The position numbers and the translations under genes were made by a program. A stretch of 64,000 bases of DNA, from assembly GCA_934274515.1 (NCBI GenBank), contig CAKQTC010000009.1, forward strand, positions 35,955 through 99,954. The letters run 5' to 3'. Every line of letters starts with the position of its first letter. The first letter of the stretch is position 1. Under the pieces are notes generated by a model, which had not been told where the DNA came from, ran no database searches, and saw only the letters and a program-made list of their open reading frames with translations. The stretch comes from an uncultured Clostridia bacterium (lineage in GTDB: Bacteria; Bacillota; Clostridia; Christensenellales; DTU072). This document shows, piece after piece, positions 59,451 through 64,000 of this stretch.

Positions 59451-59585
59451 TTTTCTCTTTCTCCTTTTAGAATAATTTTTATAGGCACGCTTTACGCGCA
59501 ACTACCGATTTTATCCCATCGCTTTCCCTTATCGCGTCTTAGACGCTTTCGTTTTCCCCCGTCGCGCCCTTGCTTCGTTAACTTG

Positions 59586-59614
59586 ATTATAATCTACATT
59601 CTGCTTTGTGTCAA
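59586..59614 (-). promoter_or_regulatory. Promoter of the nucleoside uptake and salvage genes
   Basis: On the minus strand consensus TTGACA (59614-59609), 17 bases and consensus TATAAT (59591-59586). Confidence 0.88.
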
Positions 59615-59640
59615 TACGGTATTTTCGCCGCAACTGCCGA

Positions 59641-59663
59641 AAAAAAAACGCGCGGCGGCGTTT
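59641..59663 (-). terminator. Terminator of the large lipoprotein gene
   Basis: On the minus strand AAACGC and GCGTTT enclose six bases and are followed by a run of T, just before the BMP promoter. Confidence 0.65.
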
Positions 59664-59793
59664 CTTTCCGTAAAAACATCGGCGCGCCGTACTCTGCTCG
59701 AAGCAAAACACAACGCGCCTTTTATTTCACGATTTTTTTAGTTTTCGTCGTTCCCGTCCAAAGATTTGTCAAGCCCCGTTCTACGACCGTATT

Positions 59794-62700
59794 CTACTCT
59801 TTTTCTTCCAAGGTTTCTTTCCCGTTTTCTATTCTGTAAACGAAGGTTCTCTTCTCCGTCACGCTTTCGCTTTCGCTCGTCATAAGGTACGTCGTGCCGT
59901 CCTCGGCGACTTTTACGTTCCCTTGCGCGCTCTCTCCGTTTTCTTTGAGCATATACGTTCCGTCCGCCTTTATCGTAAGGCTTCTTTCTCCGGGCATATA
60001 CACGTTTTCCCCGACGTAATTGTCAAAGTCTACTCCGCTCTCGCACTTTGGCAATAACGTCAAGTCTGCGGAATAAATAACGCCGAACCCGCTTACAAAA
60101 CTCATATGCAATCCGCTTTGAGTATAAACCGCGGATTCGTCGAGATATTGCGGATCTTCTTCAACCTTATACTCGTAGTCGGAAATGACGGAACCGCTAT
60201 CGGTATCGAAAATTCCGTATTTGCCGTCGATTTGTATAAAACTATATTTTGTCTTTTTGTAAGACCCGTACGTTTTATCCTCTTGTCGGGTATACTTTAC
60301 GAGCGTTTCGGAATCCGTAACTGCGCTTTCATCATATACGACGAAGGTATCGTCGAGTTTAAGTTCCACTTTCCTTCCCCTGCTCTCCGTCGTGGTCGTA
60401 TTCGTCACGATAAACGTTATTTCACCGCTCGACAGAAGGATTTTCGCCGTTATTTTTTCCCCGTCTATGATAAGATTATCCGTCTTTTTGTCAAGGTCGA
60501 TTTCGTAATTCTTTCCGTTGTTTTCAAACGTACTTTTCCTAAGAGTAGGCGTTTCTACTTCGTACTCTCCGTATTCGTCGTTTTTGTAAATCGCTTTTCC
60601 GTTCGTCAACAACGTAGCCGAAACGATTTCCGTTTTAACGTAATTACCCTCGTCGAGTTTCGGGATAACTCTCTTAAATCTACCGTAAACGTCGTGCGCG
60701 TAAATCTCTTCTCCGTCGTTTTCTTCTGTCGGCGCGTTCCTGCTTATCGTATAATTTTCGTCGTTAAGTTCGGGTATGTCCGCGTCAAACTCGCCGTGTT
60801 TCTCGCTTGCGTATTTTGCCCTGCCTTTCGCCTGTTTCGTCGGCTCGCTGATTACGGTAACGCGATAGTCGGTTGCGTTTAACCGCGGCACCGTTACCGT
60901 AAACTCTCCGTAAATTTCGCTCGAATATACGACTTTCCCGTCTGACGCCAACGTCGGCAGAATCTTGGTCGTCGCGTAATCGCTTTCGCATAGTTTCGGC
61001 ACGATGACTTCGTAGTCGCCGTATCGCTCGTTCTTGTATTTGCCGACGCCGTCCTTTTCTTCTGTCGGACATTCGGTTATTTCAAAAGAATAACCGTTTT
61101 GTTTGCTCAAAAACGGTATCTTTTTCTCGTCTTCCGACACGCCCGTTATCGTCAACGTTTCCGTTACGATCTTCCCGTCCGCATCTTCGCTCGGAGAGAA
61201 TTTTGTTTTCCTTATATATATCGCGTACGCGCGTAGACGCCCTGCTTCGTGCGAAGAGATAGACGTAACTTCGCCGTTTTCGTTCGTCCAGCCGCCGAAT
61301 TCCATTCCGTCAACCGAACGCACGTCGACAGCGTCCGTCGAATTAAGCAACCTCTTTACATAAACGTACTCTTTCCGTTCTTCATCGTAATCGAATACGT
61401 CCGTAACCGACGCGTAAAACGTAACGTCTGCGCTTATCGTGAGCGCTTCTCCGGCGCGATACTCGTTCGTTTCGGTATACCACCGACTTAATTCACCGGT
61501 TCTTATCGTATACTCTTCGCCTTCTCTGACTTTATCCTTCGTTATTTCTTCACCGTTAACGTAAGTTACCGTTAAAAATGTTATTTTGTTCGCAACGACA
61601 AACTCGTCCGATTCCGCGCTTAACGACAAAATTTCTAATTCGGTAGCAATGGTGAACGCGGTTTCGTCAATTACTCCTTCGCCTTGTTCCAAACTTTGCC
61701 GCTCGGTTATTCTTTCGTAATACCCTGTCGCACCTCTGATTTCGTTCCTGTCACTGGACAAAACGAACCGCTCGGTTACGCCGTTTGCCGTTCGCTCGTA
61801 CATAAAGCAATTTTCGGCGACGGTCTCGACAAACCCGTTATCCGTCGGCAACGAAAATATTTCGCTTTCGCCGACAATAAACGTAAGTTCTTCGTCGTTG
61901 GTTGCTCTTGCGGGTATCTTTTCGGTCGTAACGATTTTGATAGTCATAACGTAACTGTTCCCGTTAATCGTCAACGTCCTGCCCGTTTTCGTTTCCGTTA
62001 ATTTGCTGTCTTCCGAGCCTTCGTTAACAACCGTCGCCTGCTCGAAATACGTTCCGTCAAGGTTGACTTTTTCGCAACGAATGCACTTCCGTCGAACGTA
62101 TTCGTGACCTAGCGCAACCGTCGTATTCCCTTCTTTTATAACTTCTCCGCATAGCGAACAAACCAAATCTCCGCAATAACCGTCCTTCTCGCAAGTTGCG
62201 TCAATCTTCCCTTGTAGCGTCGTCGCTCCGTGCTTGCACTTTTCTTCCGGACCGATGGGACCATCCGGGTCTTCCGGGTCAACGGGGTCGTCCGGTTCGT
62301 CGGGTTTAGCAGGATCTTTCGGGTCAACGGGGTCGTTCGGTTCGTCGGGTTTAGCAGGATCTTTCGGGTCAACGGGGTCGTTCGGTTCGTCGGGTTTAGC
62401 AGGGTCGTCCGGATTATCGGGTACAACGGGTTTAGTCGGTTCGATCGGATAAATTATAATAATTTCGTCGTCCTGTTTGTCGCTGTCCGGCGGAACTACC
62501 GGAACTTCGGGTTTATCGACGGGAATATCCGGTCTAGACGGTAAAGTCGGTTCTTTAACGGAAGAATTCGGAATGTGATTGTCGAAAACAAACGAAGAAG
62601 AAGTAATGGTAATTTTTGCGTTCTTGAGATATGACGGAACGAGCGAACCGTCGGAAGAGTCGGTAATCGTTACGGAATAAACGTTCTCGTTGATTTGTGA

Positions 62701-62934
62701 ATAGGTTCCGTGATAAACGACGTACGAAACTTCGGTTCTTTCGGCCAGCGTCGCTTTCCCCGAAGAAAAAGTAAGTTCGTATTTTATCTCTTGACCGTTA
62801 CTGTTGATGACGCAAGTATATACGTTGTCGAAAGAATTTCCGCCGTCCTTTCCGCTCGATGAGCAAGAAATAAAAACTATGCAAAAAAGCGCAGAAAAAC
62901 ATATAAACAAGAAAATTTTGATTACCTTTTTCAT
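59794..62934 (-). CDS. Large surface lipoprotein with Pro/Asp and 37-residue repeats
   Basis: I do not recognise a full-length family for this 1046-residue protein. It has a lipoprotein signal ending FISC. After about 120 residues comes a stalk of repeated KDPAKPDEPNDPVDP units, then a four-Cys module (CSLCGEVIKEG with GHEYVRRKCIRC) common in Firmicutes surface proteins, then beta-rich parts. Near residues 620-800 there are five repeats of about 37 residues with the pattern PT-x4-G-x4-Y-x3-x-YG-x-F-x-V-x-VP-x-L. It is probably anchored to the outside face and may bind other cells, polymers or host material. GGAGGG precedes the ATG. Confidence 0.8.
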   Translation of the reverse strand: MKKVIKIFLFICFSALFCIVFISCSSSGKDGGNSFDNVYTCVINSNGQEIKYELTFSSGKATLAERTEVSYVVYHGTYSQINENVYSVTITDSSDGSLVPSYLKNAKITITSSSFVFDNHIPNSSVKEPTLPSRPDIPVDKPEVPVVPPDSDKQDDEIIIIYPIEPTKPVVPDNPDDPAKPDEPNDPVDPKDPAKPDEPNDPVDPKDPAKPDEPDDPVDPEDPDGPIGPEEKCKHGATTLQGKIDATCEKDGYCGDLVCSLCGEVIKEGNTTVALGHEYVRRKCIRCEKVNLDGTYFEQATVVNEGSEDSKLTETKTGRTLTINGNSYVMTIKIVTTEKIPARATNDEELTFIVGESEIFSLPTDNGFVETVAENCFMYERTANGVTERFVLSSDRNEIRGATGYYERITERQSLEQGEGVIDETAFTIATELEILSLSAESDEFVVANKITFLTVTYVNGEEITKDKVREGEEYTIRTGELSRWYTETNEYRAGEALTISADVTFYASVTDVFDYDEERKEYVYVKRLLNSTDAVDVRSVDGMEFGGWTNENGEVTSISSHEAGRLRAYAIYIRKTKFSPSEDADGKIVTETLTITGVSEDEKKIPFLSKQNGYSFEITECPTEEKDGVGKYKNERYGDYEVIVPKLCESDYATTKILPTLASDGKVVYSSEIYGEFTVTVPRLNATDYRVTVISEPTKQAKGRAKYASEKHGEFDADIPELNDENYTISRNAPTEENDGEEIYAHDVYGRFKRVIPKLDEGNYVKTEIVSATLLTNGKAIYKNDEYGEYEVETPTLRKSTFENNGKNYEIDLDKKTDNLIIDGEKITAKILLSSGEITFIVTNTTTTESRGRKVELKLDDTFVVYDESAVTDSETLVKYTRQEDKTYGSYKKTKYSFIQIDGKYGIFDTDSGSVISDYEYKVEEDPQYLDESAVYTQSGLHMSFVSGFGVIYSADLTLLPKCESGVDFDNYVGENVYMPGERSLTIKADGTYMLKENGESAQGNVKVAEDGTTYLMTSESESVTEKRTFVYRIENGKETLEEKE
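60545..61075 (-). repeat. Five protein-coding repeats of about 111 bases
   Basis: The five 37-residue units of the lipoprotein lie here, diverged at the DNA level. Each ends in a VP-x-L or IP-x-L motif and starts with PT or TL. Confidence 0.7.
62276..62403 (-). repeat. 45-base tandem repeat coding the Pro/Asp stalk
   Basis: GGGTCAACGGGG recurs at 62276, 62321 and 62366, exactly 45 bases apart, with nearly identical units between. Each unit codes 15 residues (KDPAKPDEPNDPVDP). High DNA identity points to recent expansion by slippage or recombination. Confidence 0.92.
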
Positions 62935-63343
62935 TCGTTTCCCTCCGAATCCGGGTTTAAGTTTCGTTTAAGACTTTCTTATGATTGTAAACTTCTTAAA
63001 TTCGTAAGTCAATACCCAAATTCCGAAACGGTGTGATGATTTTTGATATGATCACATTATAAATCGAATTTAGTATAGCCTAATATCGATATACGAGAAC
63101 CCAAACATAATTATATGCTAAAAAATAAAATTTTGAAAATTTTGTATGTTTGTTGCGAATTAAACCGATGTTCTTATCAAATACGAAAATCGGACTATAG
63201 TATTTTCTATATGTCAAATTATAGCCGCAGCAAACGCATACATATTCTCTTTGCAATTCATTCATCTGTGTCGAGCCGATTGTTGTATGGATTATTGCTT
63301 TATCGCTTTTCCCGCCCGTTCAAGTCCCTTCTTATTTATAGCA
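62935..63343. other. AT-rich gap between the lipoprotein gene and the recombinase
   Basis: This 409-base stretch is more AT-rich than its surroundings. It holds the lipoprotein promoter on the left, and TGTGAT...ATCACA half-sites 13 bases apart near 63032-63056. A minus-strand 61-codon frame at 63080-63265 (MNELQREYVCVCCGYN...) has no ribosome site and no recognised relatives; it may be debris of the neighbouring element. Confidence 0.5.
62984..63012 (-). promoter_or_regulatory. Promoter of the large lipoprotein gene
   Basis: On the minus strand TTGACT (63012-63007), 17 bases and TACAAT (62989-62984), about 50 bases before the ATG. Confidence 0.7.
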
Positions 63344-64000
63344 TTAAAAAAGAGAGATTCTGTGCTTGCAATCTCCGCATATAAGTTTGCCCGAAAGAAT
63401 ATAGTCGAAAATCTCTTTTTTACGGCTCGGCGCAAGTTTGTTTTCTTCGTTTATTGCGTTTACCTTGTTCCAAAGTTCGTCCGATATAATTCTCGGAAAG
63501 ATATTGTCGTATAATTCCCCTTGGTGTTCGACAACACCTGTATATCTTTTGTTGTGCAGAATGAAATACAAATATTTGTGGTCTACAAGTTTTCCGTTTT
63601 TTCTGCGACAACCGCATTCCTTGAATTTATCCGCAATGGCAACTGCCTTGTAGCCCTGCGAATACATCAGAAACGCATCTTCGACGATTTTGCTTTCGTA
63701 TTCGTTCACAACATATTTTTTGTCAACGACGTCATAGCCGAAAATATCTTGTCCGCCCGTGGCTTTGCCTTTGCGCCAACTCTCTTTCAGTCCGCGATTG
63801 ACTTTTTGCGTAAGTTCTTCTGAAAAATATTGATTAAAACCTTCCAAAACGGTTTCCATCATACGACCTTCGGGGCTGTCCGTAAGGTTTTCCATTGCAG
63901 AGAGAATTGTTACGCCGTTATCTCGGAGCGTCTTTTTGTGTATTACCGATTCAAACTTGTTGCGAGAGAACCTATCAAGTTTGTAAACGATAAGGTACTG
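63344..64000 (-). pseudogene. Serine site-specific recombinase, partial and C-terminally truncated
   Basis: The open frame continues beyond the right edge. The visible 218 codons begin QYLIVYKLDRFSRNKFES, the resolvase-type catalytic domain segment, then LSAMENLTDSPEGRMMETVLEGFNQYFSEELTQKVNRG and the recombinase DNA-binding domain (GYDVVDKKYVVNEYESKIVEDAF). It ends at SGKLICGDCKHRISLF, just after the first Cys pair of the zinc ribbon; normal large serine recombinases go on for another 100 or more residues. The stop lies at a T6 run on the coding strand, so a frameshift or truncation is likely. This marks a mobile element or its remnant at the edge of the window. Confidence 0.8.

Larger units (their letters stand above)
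59451..59793. other. Regulatory gap between the BMP gene and the large lipoprotein gene
   Basis: This 343-base stretch has no gene. It holds the BMP promoter with a leader of about 130 bases that includes the small hairpin GCGTC-TAA-GACGC (near 59536-59548), the terminator of the large lipoprotein gene, and GGCGCGCC near 59681. I see no riboswitch fold that I recognise in the leader. Confidence 0.6.

Noticed and set aside
59451..59585. Purine-type riboswitch in the BMP leader
   Set aside because: The leader is long enough, but I could not find the conserved junction and loop sequences of purine riboswitches.
63032..63056. CRP-type operator upstream of the lipoprotein gene
   Set aside because: The TGTGAT and ATCACA half-sites are 13 bases apart, whereas CRP sites have six; no CRP gene is in the window.
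63080..63265. Minus-strand 61-codon frame with VCVCCGYN
   Set aside because: No ribosome site, AT-rich codons unlike nearby genes and no family match; recorded only as possible debris beside the recombinase.
1..64000. CRISPR arrays, rRNA and tRNA genes
   Set aside because: No regularly spaced direct repeats of CRISPR type were seen; the only exact tandem repeat is inside the lipoprotein gene. No rRNA or tRNA signature was found in the gaps.

Overview
The window reads as a chromosome segment from a strictly anaerobic, Gram-positive-type bacterium, most likely an uncultured member of the Clostridia (Bacillota). The basis is a complete Rnf complex beside an F-type ATP synthase, PerR/rubrerythrin oxidative defence, lipoprotein-anchored ABC transporters, a Flx-Hdr electron-transfer cluster, and many promoters of TTGACA-17-TATAAT type with GGAGG ribosome sites. 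The taxonomic call is an inference from gene content. No rRNA or tRNA gene was found.

Layout. 1-4554 (minus): ATP synthase operon atpB-E-F-H-A-G-D, cut by the window edge inside atpD; its delta subunit is unusually short. 4680-10315 (minus): a glycan-use group (GH38 alpha-mannosidase, PfkB sugar kinase, GH27 alpha-galactosidase). 10387-13456: divergent guaB and corA; corA has a leader encoding a 12-residue peptide that begins MDPDP. 13494-17213: AraC regulator divergent from glycerol dehydrogenase and an ATP-type DhaK-DhaL fusion. 17438-20208: an unknown membrane protein with an operator palindrome, a small XRE repressor, and a PerR-rubrerythrin operon. 20264-27467 (minus): apbE, a NusG-II-domain protein, a Gx-type membrane protein and rnfCDGEAB. 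27716-30349 (minus): amino-acid ABC transporter. 30637-46574 (minus): pckA, an AspT-family carrier, frdA, frdB, flxABCD, hdrACB, fumC, a malate-type dehydrogenase, a small [2Fe-2S] protein and a LysR regulator. 46737-48204 (plus): NUDIX hydrolase and MscS. 48330-59450 (minus): nucleoside uptake (BMP lipoprotein plus ABC transporter) and the full deoxynucleoside salvage set. 59794-62934: a large repeat-containing surface lipoprotein. 63344-64000: a serine recombinase, partial and broken at its C-terminus.

How the parts fit. PEP carboxykinase makes oxaloacetate and captures ATP; the dehydrogenase (with an Arg that favours malate), fumarase and fumarate reductase take it to succinate; an AspT-type carrier is positioned to export it. 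The fumarate reductase genes have no membrane anchor and lie in one overlapping gene string with flxABCD and hdrABC. This suggests a soluble NADH-dependent, flavin-bifurcating fumarate reductase that also reduces ferredoxin. Rnf, matured by ApbE, would reoxidise that ferredoxin and charge the membrane for the ATP synthase. The bifurcating coupling is an inference from gene content and order and is the main candidate for a new system here.

The second candidate is the corA leader: an acidic-proline peptide like that of the enterobacterial mgtL leader, in front of a Mg2+ channel in a distant phylum, with RNA pairings that could expose or hide the corA ribosome site. Smaller patterns are three nearly identical G-quadruplex motifs between genes, lysine-rich insertions in both ABC ATPases, and repeated intercistronic hairpins lacking U tracts.
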